A stretch of DNA of 59,321 nucleotides from a virus, in the IMG/VR virus record IMGVR_UViG_3300037882_001894, positions 1 to 59,321 of that record; one strand, written 5' to 3'. Under the pieces are notes generated by a model, which was not told the origin of the DNA, ran no database searches, and saw only the letters and a program-made list of their open reading frames with translations. Every line of letters begins with the position of its first letter. The stretch's first letter is position 1. The position numbers were made by a program, and so were the translations under genes. Positions 18,548-25,894 of this stretch are shown here, one piece after another.

Positions 18548-19239
18548 TCCATTATAACGACAGCACCAATCTACATTCTTTCGATCTCCCCAATCACAAT
18601 GTTACTAAATCCACTAATACTATAAAAACATATAATCAATTATTCGTAGATAATAAACTACACGTACTAAACACCATCACTGGTCATTTCTATACCAGCA
18701 CTATCGATATTTCTGCTGTACCACTACTAAAACAATATAATTTTGGTGTAGATAGTGCTGGTAGATTTAAAACATGGATAAATAGAAAAACTACATACAT
18801 ATACGAACTAATATGCAATATTAAAACTAATAAGAATTGGGTGATCAATCATATAGATGGTGATTCTAACAACAACCAAAGAGCAAATCTAGAATTAGTA
18901 ACAAATTGGTTCAATACTGCATTGAAGAAAACTACTAATTCTTTACCATTAGGTATGACCCATCATGGTACTAGTTTTAAAACACAAATTTGTCTACCAA
19001 CTACCACACAAAAGATAACTTTTTGTTCGCTATCAACAGATTATCTCCAAAATATCCATTATCAATTTGGTACTAAATCTGGATTAGTATCTCCAGCAAG
19101 ATATTTACAATCCACACCAAATTGTTTGCCTGACAACAGCATAATATTTAAACCAGCACATCAAGAAAAGTTAGATGTGCTGGTGAGAGAGCATCTAGAG
19201 AATCAAGCAAAATGGAATAAACCTACTCCAATATATTGA
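18544..19239 (+). CDS. HNH homing endonuclease, copy 2
   Basis: 231 residues with the family N terminus (MIHYNDSTNLHSFDLPNHN) and the NWVINHIDGDSNNNQRANL nuclease core. The ATG overlaps the nrdB stop by four bases and, unlike most copies, no private -10 box is visible upstream, so it is probably translated from the nrdB message. A TTGACT/TATAAT promoter begins one base after its stop. Located next to an intein-containing host gene, as expected for an element that has homed into nucleotide-metabolism genes. Confidence 0.85.
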   Translation: MIHYNDSTNLHSFDLPNHNVTKSTNTIKTYNQLFVDNKLHVLNTITGHFYTSTIDISAVPLLKQYNFGVDSAGRFKTWINRKTTYIYELICNIKTNKNWVINHIDGDSNNNQRANLELVTNWFNTALKKTTNSLPLGMTHHGTSFKTQICLPTTTQKITFCSLSTDYLQNIHYQFGTKSGLVSPARYLQSTPNCLPDNSIIFKPAHQEKLDVLVREHLENQAKWNKPTPIY

Positions 19240-19268
19240 TTGACTCTAGCATTAATATATGATATAAT
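19240..19268 (+). promoter_or_regulatory. Outward promoter after HNH copy 2
   Basis: TTGACT (19240-19245), 17-base spacer, TATAAT (19263-19268), extended TGA. Spacer is less similar to the other copies but ends in the same TATGA. Confidence 0.8.
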
Positions 19269-19315
19269 TAGTAGTAACAAACTTAAAATCGGATAAAAAA
19301 ATATCTACCATCATT

Positions 19316-19474
19316 ATGATATTAGCTGCATCTGATGTATCATCATATCAATATGCTGCATTAGACTTGTTGGAATGCAGACCGGATAAGATTGAATTAA
19401 TCTCAGTAGTTTGTGGTATTTTGTATAATAAAGAACTTGATCAGTACATAAAGGATAGATTATTAGTGTTATAG
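19316..19474 (+). CDS. Small uncharacterised protein
   Basis: 52 residues starting MILAASDVSSYQYAALDLLE, mixed alpha/beta, with one Cys near each half. Transcribed from the promoter attached to HNH copy 2. No family recognised; accepted because it fills the interval between that promoter and the next late promoter, with the stop directly abutting the late box. Confidence 0.5.
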   Translation: MILAASDVSSYQYAALDLLECRPDKIELISVVCGILYNKELDQYIKDRLLVL

Positions 19475-19481
19475 CTAAATA
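19474..19481 (+). promoter_or_regulatory. Late promoter GCTAAATA
   Basis: Starts on the last base of the preceding stop codon and lies 24 bases before the ATG at 19505. Confidence 0.65.
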
Positions 19482-19504
19482 TTTAATATACTTTATGGAA
19501 GAAA

Positions 19505-20419
19505 ATGAGAGATTTATACGAAGAGATTCAAGAATATTATTTGTTACAAGAAGCATTATCCAAAGAACCATCTACACCAATCGAGGATTATGAAGATGGT
19601 AGAACAAGAACTACCAGATTAACTAAGTACAAAAATGTATCTGGGTTCCAACCAGGAAATAAGTATCATCCTGATTATTCTGGTGTGCGCCATGATGTTT
19701 CATGGAACAATAACATCGATTCAGATCGAATGGATCACAAACAAAAAAAAGATTCTTTGCACGATGCTATGCACTTGCATAATCATTTTATTAAACACGG
19801 CACCAAACCAGGGGATATTGTGTCTAATATGCCTATTCCTGATACTAGCGATGAGCATAGTAGCAATAAAAGATCCAGAATATATTCTAAAATGGCTGGA
19901 TTTGGACAAGTTGGTGATGATGGTGAACAACACGGTATAGTGAAACAGCATCCCCATGACCATGAGGATGAGTCTAAACGTGGACAGCACTATCTACATC
20001 CATTAGAGCATCATGAGATAGAAGCACATGGTGATAAGCCATCTAGAGGCAGTACAGACAACACCACCAGACATCTAAGACAGAAATATGGTGATAACAC
20101 ATTCACACACACTAAACACAATAATGCTGTACATAAGCTGAAATCTACAGGTAACAATCACGAAGTAGATGAAAATAAATATGATGGTGAAAATAGTTAT
20201 AGTGGTGCTGATTATGATAAAGCACACAAAGCTAGTATAGCTAATCATACAAAACCAGGAGATAGTGTATCTCGTACTACTTTTCGTGATGATAAAAATC
20301 TTTCTAGTGTGTCTCGCGGTCATCAAATGGGATTTGGCGCACCAAAAACAAAATTCGATACATATACACAACACGCTAAAATTGGTAAGGATGGTAAACT
20401 AATTCCACACAATACGTGA
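19505..20419 (+). CDS. His-rich late protein, paralogue of the 34593 gene
   Basis: 304 hydrophilic residues rich in His, Asp and Lys. A central segment (LHNHFIKHGTKPGDIVSNMP, then SRIYSKMAGFG) corresponds to LHNHYVKNHVLPNDTLSIAK...REKLYGLLKKH in the gene at 34593, so the two are paralogues. Both start MR(D/E)L and follow a late promoter. The R.R.YxKxGFG signature slightly recalls acetyltransferase-like phage proteins, but no full fold can be claimed. A virion or head-associated role is a guess from timing. An ATG at 19495 in another frame leads nowhere. Confidence 0.6.
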   Translation: MRDLYEEIQEYYLLQEALSKEPSTPIEDYEDGRTRTTRLTKYKNVSGFQPGNKYHPDYSGVRHDVSWNNNIDSDRMDHKQKKDSLHDAMHLHNHFIKHGTKPGDIVSNMPIPDTSDEHSSNKRSRIYSKMAGFGQVGDDGEQHGIVKQHPHDHEDESKRGQHYLHPLEHHEIEAHGDKPSRGSTDNTTRHLRQKYGDNTFTHTKHNNAVHKLKSTGNNHEVDENKYDGENSYSGADYDKAHKASIANHTKPGDSVSRTTFRDDKNLSSVSRGHQMGFGAPKTKFDTYTQHAKIGKDGKLIPHNT

Positions 20420-20425
20420 TATAAT
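20418..20425 (+). promoter_or_regulatory. Extended -10 promoter
   Basis: TATAAT at 20420-20425 preceded by TGA, on the stop of the previous gene; no good -35. The ATG at 20450 follows with AGGA 6 bases upstream of it. Confidence 0.6.
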
Positions 20426-20449
20426 ATAGTTAACTATACAGGACATTAT

Positions 20450-20878
20450 ATGTTTGAACAAAAAATTGTCAAAAAAGTATTTCCTATAAAAACCTACGAA
20501 TCTTCATTAAATTTTGATCACGATTTTCCTCATCAATATAGAAAACAAACAATAATTAATTCTTGGCAATTTATTTTTGGTGAATCTACTGAAGTAGAAC
20601 ATACCACTACCAATAAACATATTAGTTATACTAATTTGCCATTGACTGCTTTTGATATTGTTAAACATGCTATTGTATCATTTACTCCCACCTTAAACTT
20701 TGGCTGGCTTAAACCAGAATACTCAATTCATGAAGTGCCTCAAACCATTGTTCATCACAAAACTTATGTTAATGTAATTCCATTAGAAACATATGATAAT
20801 CACCGAGAACGTGTTTATTTTTTGATGTCAGAACCAGAAGTAATTTCTTACAAACATAGACACAAATTACAAAAATAA
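20450..20878 (+). CDS. Uncharacterised protein
   Basis: 142 residues, His/Tyr-rich, not recognised. The start is supported by AGGA at 20440-20443 and an extended -10 promoter just upstream. Beta-strand-like segments alternate with short polar loops; no Cys, signal or membrane helix is seen. The next gene begins 1 base after its stop and both start MFE, so a small two-gene early operon is likely. Confidence 0.55.
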   Translation: MFEQKIVKKVFPIKTYESSLNFDHDFPHQYRKQTIINSWQFIFGESTEVEHTTTNKHISYTNLPLTAFDIVKHAIVSFTPTLNFGWLKPEYSIHEVPQTIVHHKTYVNVIPLETYDNHRERVYFLMSEPEVISYKHRHKLQK

Positions 20879-20879
20879 C

Positions 20880-21170
20880 ATGTTTGAAGTAGTAAGAAAT
20901 AAAATATTTAAAGATACACTATTGAAATGTGTAGATCATTATTATTCGTATAATGGTGATTATTGTTTGGAAGTAGAGGTGATTGATGGTTGTTACAAAA
21001 AACCTATTTATTTTGGTTTTACTGGTAAAATTCCTTATCATATATTCATGTCTTGTGTAGATAAGCTTAATAGAAAAGAATCATTTTACTTGGCAGTTAA
21101 AATGTATGCCCCACCAGATGCTATGCATTCAGAACTAGATTTTATGGATTTTGAAATTTTAAATATATAA
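20880..21170 (+). CDS. Uncharacterised small protein
   Basis: 96 residues with a MFEVVRNKIF start, beta-rich (DYCLEVEVIDG; KPIYFGFTGKI) and an acidic end (SELDFMDFEI). It may be a small anti-host or regulatory protein like many early T4-type ORFans; nothing specific supports this. Transcript probably ends at the hairpin at 21180. Confidence 0.55.
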   Translation: MFEVVRNKIFKDTLLKCVDHYYSYNGDYCLEVEVIDGCYKKPIYFGFTGKIPYHIFMSCVDKLNRKESFYLAVKMYAPPDAMHSELDFMDFEILNI

Positions 21171-21176
21171 AATCTC

Positions 21177-21184
21177 GATAAATA
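21177..21184 (+). promoter_or_regulatory. Late promoter GATAAATA
   Basis: 32 bases before the ATG at 21216. It overlaps the left arm of the adjoining terminator hairpin. Confidence 0.65.
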
Positions 21185-21215
21185 CTATAGTATATCAATA
21201 TTATAGTATTTTTTT
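21180..21215 (+). terminator. Terminator abutting a start codon
   Basis: Stem AAATACTATA / TATAGTATTT with a 12-base loop, then a T tract that ends at the ATG at 21216. It ends the small-gene operon while the late promoter inside its left arm restarts transcription. Confidence 0.75.
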
Positions 21216-21734
21216 ATGAGTAAATATTTATTAAAGTTTGCCCTTAACACTAATAAATCTTCATCACTAATTGTGGGTTCTCTACAGTTAATCAAAGATG
21301 ATGTTTTGATTAATGAGTATAGAGCAACATCATCTTATAAAGGGTTTCAATATGACGGTTCTTGGAATGAAAAAGGTGGGTTGATACCGCCCACAGAAGT
21401 TTTAAAACAACGTAGAGGTGCCAATTCTTTTTATGAAGTCAAGACTTCACCAATAAAAATGCCCAATGTTAAGGGTGTAAATGGCGACTTTTTCCAAATA
21501 TTGCCATTTTCTACTGTTATGAGTAATGGTGTTGAACGTGGTGATTTTGGTTGCCACGCCGACAAATATAATGAACTACAAGGATACGATCCTGATATGC
21601 CCAAGTCTGGTGAGGGAACATTGGGTTGTATTGGTTTCCGTACTGGTAAAGGATATGCTGCATTCAGACGTGATATGAAAACTATCAAAGCAGAAGGTGT
21701 TACATCTATAGAATTATTAGTCAAATATACTTAA
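21216..21734 (+). CDS. L,D-transpeptidase-like wall-active protein
   Basis: 172 residues. The C-terminal half shows a His followed about 22 residues later by GTLGCIGF (GCHADKYNELQ...GEGTLGCIGF). This resembles the His...GC(I/V)G catalytic pattern of YkuD-like L,D-transpeptidases and related phage murein enzymes. The tape-measure-like protein at 36281 carries a comparable GIHLDANRTRSPGSAGCLVF segment. It has no signal peptide, so it would act from within the virion or through a holin. The late promoter and terminator arrangement upstream mark it as the first gene of a late unit. Endolysin is possible but not proven. Confidence 0.55.
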   Translation: MSKYLLKFALNTNKSSSLIVGSLQLIKDDVLINEYRATSSYKGFQYDGSWNEKGGLIPPTEVLKQRRGANSFYEVKTSPIKMPNVKGVNGDFFQILPFSTVMSNGVERGDFGCHADKYNELQGYDPDMPKSGEGTLGCIGFRTGKGYAAFRRDMKTIKAEGVTSIELLVKYT

Positions 21735-21737
21735 TAA

Positions 21738-21896
21738 ATGAAAACTTTACGAAAATACCCGAAAGGATGCTGGTACGATTTTACTTGGGATGGTGCGTAT
21801 GAGTATCCTATTGTACCGAAAGATCTTAAACGGTATTTTCGTAAAAAACTTAATAGAAAAAACTTAAAAGAACATATGCTAATGGAGAAAGAATAG
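21738..21896 (+). CDS. Small basic protein
   Basis: 52 residues, starting MKTLRKYPKGCWYDFTWDGA, with many Lys/Arg and aromatic residues and a basic helix at the end (YFRKKLNRKNLKEHML). Starts 3 bases after the preceding stop and ends just before a GTG-initiated small gene. Not recognised. Confidence 0.5.
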   Translation: MKTLRKYPKGCWYDFTWDGAYEYPIVPKDLKRYFRKKLNRKNLKEHMLMEKE

Positions 21897-21897
21897 T

Positions 21898-22032
21898 GTG
21901 GTGTATCATAAACCACCAAGACCAGATCTCCTGATAGGCGCATTAGGAGATTCTGTACATATATCTATAGCTAAATATAGAGTAGCAAAGAGCATAAAAG
22001 TACATATGGTAGCAAATAAATTAAAAAAATGA
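21898..22032 (+). CDS. 44-residue protein
   Basis: GTG start at 21898, 10 bases after GGAG (21884-21887). It encodes VVYHKPPRPDLLIGALGDSV and a basic second half. Its TGA overlaps the ATG of the nuclease gene (ATGA), the coupling typical of real genes here. It is probably translated together with the nuclease. Confidence 0.5.
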   Translation: MVYHKPPRPDLLIGALGDSVHISIAKYRVAKSIKVHMVANKLKK

Positions 22033-22409
22033 AAACCTCTAGTTTAAAAAGTAAAGGGCGTTCATTTCAGCAAGATATTAGAGATCTTATTTTAGCAACA
22101 TTTCCTATATTGGAACCAGATGATGTAAAATCTACAGGAATGGGACAATCCGGCGAGGACATACAACTCTCACCCCATGCTAGAAAAATATTTCCATATT
22201 CTATCGAAGCAAAACGGCAAGAAAAACTATCAATTCCCGCATGGTGGCGACAAACAATTACCAACATAAAAGAAAATACTAATCCAGTATTAATTTTTCG
22301 ACAATCTAGACAAAAAGCATTAGTCGTAATCACGCTAGAACATTTTATGGAATTAGTAAAAGAGAATAGTGAAATGAAAATCATCATAAATAATAGTAGA
22401 CCGGATTGA
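22029..22409 (+). CDS. PD-(D/E)XK nuclease, Holliday-junction-resolvase-like
   Basis: 126 residues. The core is consistent with a restriction-endonuclease-like fold: an acidic GEDIQLSP strand, then YSIEAKRQE (the E-x-K motif), then WWRQT and a beta strand (ALVVITLEHF). Phage proteins of this size and pattern are annotated as putative endonucleases or resolvases that cut branched DNA during recombination and packaging. The ATG overlaps the upstream small gene by four bases. Substrate is inferred from family only. Confidence 0.65.
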   Translation: MKTSSLKSKGRSFQQDIRDLILATFPILEPDDVKSTGMGQSGEDIQLSPHARKIFPYSIEAKRQEKLSIPAWWRQTITNIKENTNPVLIFRQSRQKALVVITLEHFMELVKENSEMKIIINNSRPD

Positions 22410-22412
22410 TAT

Positions 22413-22856
22413 ATGAACACAGATTTTATAAAGTTATTAGTATCACTAAACATAATTAGTATGTCCCAAGCAAAAAAAATTACACAAATCGTAGAATATT
22501 ACAAACAAGAAGCTGCTAAACCAAAAAGTGATGCAGAAATTCTATTAAAAGTTGAAGAACTACAATCTAAAGTAGATGAATTGGTAGCGGTTTCTGCTGA
22601 AGTAGATGCTGTTGTCGATGCCTATATTAAAGAACTTCCTGTAGTTGAAGCACCAGTTGAAGCACCAGTTGAAGAACCAGTTGAAGAACCAGTTGAAGCA
22701 GTTGAAGCTGTTGAAGCTGTTGAAGTTGTTGAAGCAGTTGAAGTTGTTGAAGCAGTTGAAGTTGTTGAAGCAGTTGAAGCAGTTGAAGCAGTTGAAGCAG
22801 TCGAAGCAGTTGAAGCTGTTGAAGAACCAAAATATATTATTCAATACCCCGAATAA
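22413..22856 (+). CDS. Protein with VEA/PVEE tandem repeats
   Basis: 147 residues. The first 70 are helical (SMSQAKKITQIVEYYKQEA; LLKVEELQSKVDEL). They are followed by a repeat tract of PVEA/PVEE units and then about 15 VEA/VEV units, ending EEPKYIIQYPE. The repeat region is coded by 12- and 9-base tandem units. Repeats of this type form extended, strongly acidic arms; spacer or linker function is possible. No family recognised. Confidence 0.55.
   Translation: MNTDFIKLLVSLNIISMSQAKKITQIVEYYKQEAAKPKSDAEILLKVEELQSKVDELVAVSAEVDAVVDAYIKELPVVEAPVEAPVEEPVEEPVEAVEAVEAVEVVEAVEVVEAVEVVEAVEAVEAVEAVEAVEAVEEPKYIIQYPE
22641..22829 (+). repeat. In-frame tandem repeat array
   Basis: About five 12-base units of the CCAGTTGAAGCA type followed by about fifteen 9-base units of the GTTGAAGCA type with GCT/GTT variants. 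Near-identical units suggest recent expansion by slippage. Confidence 0.85.
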
Positions 22857-22862
22857 TATCTA

Positions 22863-22891
22863 TTGACAATATCAATTTTTAATGATATACT
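22863..22891 (+). promoter_or_regulatory. Sigma70-like promoter for the beta-barrel gene
   Basis: TTGACA (22863-22868), 17-base spacer, TATACT (22886-22891), with the ATG 29 bases further on. Confidence 0.85.
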
Positions 22892-22919
22892 GATATTAGT
22901 AAACTTAAATAAATAACGC

Positions 22920-23387
22920 ATGAAATTAAAATCAATTCTAGCATCTGTAATTTTGGCATTGGGTGTTGTATCATTAGCACCAAAAGCTAATGCCAACTAC
23001 ACTTGTTTGAACTCAGTATACTCTAGTCAAGGCATTGCTGTTTCTGGCACACAAACTAATACACTAGGCGGTAAATTAAACTTAGTTTGTGGCGAAAACT
23101 CTGCGTTTAGTTTTCGCCCATCAGTAACTATCAAAGATAATAGACTAGGGGTATCTGGTAGCGTCACCGTAGATAAGTATATTATTGATGTTGATGCTTA
23201 TGCTGGATTAGGATTAGCCACTAATCTTTTAGTTAATGATGATAAAGTAAAAGCATTTTTTGTAGTTGGTGGTGAACGGTTCATTAGTAGCAATTACACT
23301 TTATTCGGTGAAGTTAAATTCCCCTTTGAAACAGTAAAGTCCACCTACTCACCCACCATCAATGTTGGATTAGGTTACAAGTTCTAA
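22920..23387 (+). CDS. Secreted outer-membrane beta-barrel-like protein
   Basis: 155 residues with a clear Sec signal peptide (MKLKSILASVILALGVVSLA then PKANA, cleavage likely after residue 25). The mature part has alternating hydrophobic strands (KVKAFFVVGGERF; SPTINVGLGYKF) and ends in Phe, the usual C-terminal signal for insertion by the Bam machinery. Two Cys (C29, C57) could pair in the periplasm. It is a single-gene unit with a strong promoter and a strong terminator, so it is expressed independently. Altering the host outer membrane, for example to exclude superinfecting phage, is a reasonable but untested role. Host origin by transfer is also possible. Confidence 0.7.
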   Translation: MKLKSILASVILALGVVSLAPKANANYTCLNSVYSSQGIAVSGTQTNTLGGKLNLVCGENSAFSFRPSVTIKDNRLGVSGSVTVDKYIIDVDAYAGLGLATNLLVNDDKVKAFFVVGGERFISSNYTLFGEVKFPFETVKSTYSPTINVGLGYKF

Positions 23388-23408
23388 GCCAACATTAAAA
23401 AATAATAT

Positions 23409-23441
23409 AAAATCCTAGATTAACACTAATCTAGGATTTTT
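23409..23441 (+). terminator. Rho-independent terminator
   Basis: 14-base perfect stem AAAATCCTAGATTA / TAATCTAGGATTTT, loop ACAC, then T. Same stem/ACAC-loop design as the terminator at 5346. Confidence 0.9.
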
Positions 23442-23462
23442 AACTAACCTACCAAATTTCTG

Positions 23463-24104
23463 ATGACATACACCATTGCTAATGTATTTGATGATATACT
23501 AGATGATTTTGTCACTAGTAGAGTATATAGAAAAATAAATATCAAAAATATACTGAAATTATACAGTAGCACAGAAGTATTACAATATTACAATTCCAGT
23601 AATTATAAGATGATTCAGCAAAGTTGCGAGGATCTGCTTAGTGATGATGAATACATGCTATCAGCTTATAATTTATTTAATACTAATGATAAAAGAAACT
23701 ATATAAAAATCATCATTGATATAATTAATAATGTAAACTCTGCAACTAAAGAGATACAAACTGAAAAATATAAAAGCATAAGGTACTTAAAAAACTGCAC
23801 ATATTCTGGTAACACATTCACTTCACTACAACCAGTAGATTTAATTGATGCAAAATTATCTATGTTTTTTGATACCAACACTAACACATTGTTTATAGTA
23901 TCTGGAGCAAGTTTGTCCTGTGATAAAAATGGATCTCTTACTGGTATAGATGACATCCATTATAAAAAGACAAAAGTGCCATATATCATCTTGAATGATA
24001 TCCAAGAAAATAATTATGCTTCTATTTTGGATAGTGCTATTAAATCAGAAGACAATAAATTCAAAATAAATAAATACACAATTATTGTAAAAATTGTTTA
24101 CTAA
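23463..24104 (+). CDS. Uncharacterised protein
   Basis: 213 residues, Asn/Ile/Tyr/Ser-rich, not recognised. A helical N-terminal half (ILDDFVTSRVYRKINIKNIL) is followed by a beta-rich segment (MFFDTNTNTLFIVSGASL). There is no signal, membrane helix or Cys cluster. Starts directly after the terminator that closes the beta-barrel gene; its promoter is not obvious. Confidence 0.55.
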   Translation: MTYTIANVFDDILDDFVTSRVYRKINIKNILKLYSSTEVLQYYNSSNYKMIQQSCEDLLSDDEYMLSAYNLFNTNDKRNYIKIIIDIINNVNSATKEIQTEKYKSIRYLKNCTYSGNTFTSLQPVDLIDAKLSMFFDTNTNTLFIVSGASLSCDKNGSLTGIDDIHYKKTKVPYIILNDIQENNYASILDSAIKSEDNKFKINKYTIIVKIVY

Positions 24105-24107
24105 ATA
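24100..24107 (+). promoter_or_regulatory. Possible late promoter ACTAAATA
   Basis: Overlaps the previous stop codon and is 25 bases before the ATG of the RNase H gene, the standard late spacing. Confidence 0.55.
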
Positions 24108-24131
24108 TTCGTGTAAAGTTCAAATTAATAT

Positions 24132-24647
24132 ATGTCTATACTATATGATTGTAATCAATTTTTGATTGGTTCTATGCTAGTGTGTGAGAATTTGGGACAA
24201 GACGTGGACTTGGAACTAATACGAAAATTATTTGTCAAACAGATAAATCAATATGCTATTAGATTTTCACAATATGGCAGTCCAATACTATGTTTTGATA
24301 ATCAAGTGTATTGGAGAAAACAAAAATTCCCACACTATAAACACAACAGAAAAAATGATCGAAAAAAATCTAAAACTGATTGGAGTAAAATTTTTACCGA
24401 TATAAACTCCATCAAGGACAAACTAATAGATGGTGTGTATCCTGTATTAGATGTTCATGGGGCAGAAGCGGATGACTTGATAGCCTGTATAGCCAAACAT
24501 GAGAATAGTATAAATCAGAATACTATGATCATATCAGGGGATAAAGACTTCATTCAGTTATTGATCTATGATAATGTGTCAATATACAATCACCAGAAAA
24601 AAATTTTATTAGTGGGAGAAACTGGTTATGAACGCCGTATGCTATAA
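24132..24647 (+). CDS. rnh: RNase H (T4 Rnh-like 5' nuclease), N-terminal part
   Basis: 171 residues of a FEN-type 5'-3' nuclease that removes RNA primers. Visible metal-site acids: D in ILYDCNQF, ILCFDNQVYW with the basic PHYKHNRKNDRKK helix, GAEADDLIACIA and MIISGDKDFIQL. The frame stops at 24647 (ERRML), before the last conserved acidic motif, which appears in the next frame 20 bases back. T4 Rnh has 305 residues, and this part plus the next gives a similar total. It is either a split gene, a +1 frameshift product or a decayed gene; a single extra base near 24628-24645 would explain it. Confidence 0.8.
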   Translation: MSILYDCNQFLIGSMLVCENLGQDVDLELIRKLFVKQINQYAIRFSQYGSPILCFDNQVYWRKQKFPHYKHNRKNDRKKSKTDWSKIFTDINSIKDKLIDGVYPVLDVHGAEADDLIACIAKHENSINQNTMIISGDKDFIQLLIYDNVSIYNHQKKILLVGETGYERRML

Positions 24648-24951
24648 AAAAGAAGAGTTGACTGCACTATTATTAGAGCATATCATTAGAGGTGATCGTA
24701 GCGATGGTATCCCGAATATACACTCCGATGATAATTGTTTTGTCATTAATAAAAGACAAACGCCTATCACTAGCAAGACTATGACCAAAGTGTTCGACAA
24801 CCCAGCAGAATATTGTGATAGTAATGGTATTGCTGATAACTATAAAAGAAATCAGGTATTAATCGATTTTCAACATATTCCTGACGAATTGTATGAACGC
24901 ATAATCGATGCATATAAATATAGAAAACAATATAATCTACTAAAGAGATAA
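24628..24951 (+). CDS. rnh: RNase H C-terminal part
   Basis: 107 residues continuing Rnh: IIRGDRSDGIPNI matches the T4 LKGDKKDNVASV metal-binding motif, and NQVLIDFQHIPDELYERIID matches the T4 NLVLIDFDYIPDNIAS segment. The ATG at 24628 lies in the +1 frame and overlaps the upstream part by 20 bases, so translation could be coupled. The two halves together hold all acidic residues of the active site; neither would be active alone. Confidence 0.75.
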   Translation: MNAVCYKKEELTALLLEHIIRGDRSDGIPNIHSDDNCFVINKRQTPITSKTMTKVFDNPAEYCDSNGIADNYKRNQVLIDFQHIPDELYERIIDAYKYRKQYNLLKR

Positions 24952-24963
24952 CCAAAATAAACA

Positions 24964-25488
24964 ATGAAAATAAACAATCCTAATGTAAATAGTATGTTGT
25001 TCCCTGAAATATTCTTGAGTATTTCTAACATGGTGGGGAATACTAACAAAGCTAATCTAATAAAAGAATATAGAAGTAGTGTTCATGGTAATGCACTAAC
25101 CACCTTGATTTTCTTGATCTACAATAGTAAATTAGAATATAGATTACCCGAAGGCGAACCACCTTATAAGATCAATGATGTACCAATTGGCACCACACAT
25201 ACTATATTAACTGTCGAGCATAAACATCTATACAGATTTGTCAAAGGTGGACATGACGCATTACCACAACGAAAAGTTGAAGATCTCTATATTCAATTGT
25301 TAGAATCTCTACATCCTTCTGAAGCTGATCTATTGATTCGTATTTTTAATCGTAGTTTTGAAACTATTTGGAAGGGTGCAAGAAAATACAATATTCCCTT
25401 TGATGCTATTAAATTAGCTTATCCAGAGATTTTATGGAGTGAAAGAAAATCTGATATTGTTGTCCCAAAAATAAAAACTTCTCGCTAA
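24964..25488 (+). CDS. DUF6433-like phage protein
   Basis: 174 residues. The middle shows the family pattern LPEGEPPYKINDVP, then LYRFVKGGHDALPQRKVEDLYIQLLE and HPSEADLLI, known from an uncharacterised protein conserved in T4-like cyanophages. It is all-helical and probably an early or replication-linked protein, judging from its place between rnh and thyX. Starts 12 bases after the Rnh C-terminal frame. No biochemical function is established. Confidence 0.7.
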   Translation: MKINNPNVNSMLFPEIFLSISNMVGNTNKANLIKEYRSSVHGNALTTLIFLIYNSKLEYRLPEGEPPYKINDVPIGTTHTILTVEHKHLYRFVKGGHDALPQRKVEDLYIQLLESLHPSEADLLIRIFNRSFETIWKGARKYNIPFDAIKLAYPEILWSERKSDIVVPKIKTSR

Positions 25489-25501
25489 TTTTCAAATATT
25501 G

Positions 25502-25510
25502 TGTTATAAT
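25502..25510 (+). promoter_or_regulatory. Extended -10 promoter
   Basis: TATAAT at 25505-25510 preceded by TGT. The predicted transcript start coincides with the ATG at 25517, so a leaderless mRNA is expected. Confidence 0.65.
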
Positions 25511-25516
25511 AATAAT

Positions 25517-25894
25517 ATGAAAATATTAAATTGCACAAAGAAAGACGTTAAGATTTTTGACAAAACATGTCTTACCAAAGATTATGATGATTGGATGGTC
25601 GATCAAGATAAAATTCCGATGTTCAAATTATATCCAACATCGGAAGAAGATTATTCGGTATTGCATATTCCTGATACCGAATCTATACACCCGATTATTA
25701 AATTATTTAAGGCTGCTTCACCAAATATTCCATCAGACGGGTATGACTATTACATAGTAAATTACAATCAATTAATTTACTATGTAGCCAATAATATCCA
25801 TGTTGGTAAACTGGTGCTGCCGCATGACTATGTACTTGGTGATTATTTTGAAATCTCTGGGTACACTTCACTAAAATTAGTAACATATGATTAA
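25517..25894 (+). CDS. Uncharacterised protein
   Basis: 125 residues from the ATG at 25517; earlier codons overlap the -10 box. Acidic and Tyr-rich, with a beta-strand-rich C terminus (GDYFEISGYTSLKLVTYD). Not recognised. The stop overlaps the thyX ATG by 8 bases, so the two are translationally linked. Confidence 0.55.
   Translation: MKILNCTKKDVKIFDKTCLTKDYDDWMVDQDKIPMFKLYPTSEEDYSVLHIPDTESIHPIIKLFKAASPNIPSDGYDYYIVNYNQLIYYVANNIHVGKLVLPHDYVLGDYFEISGYTSLKLVTYD

Noticed and set aside
22560-22844. Asn/Phe/Cys-rich frame on the minus strand and a QLK-rich frame on the plus strand over the VEA repeats
   Set aside because: The 9-base repeat keeps all frames open; these are by-products of the repeat, not genes.
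24646-24652. AAAAAAG slippery heptamer at the RNase H break
   Set aside because: It lies at and after the TAA of the upstream frame, and the needed shift is +1, so classic -1 slippage on this site cannot join the two frames.
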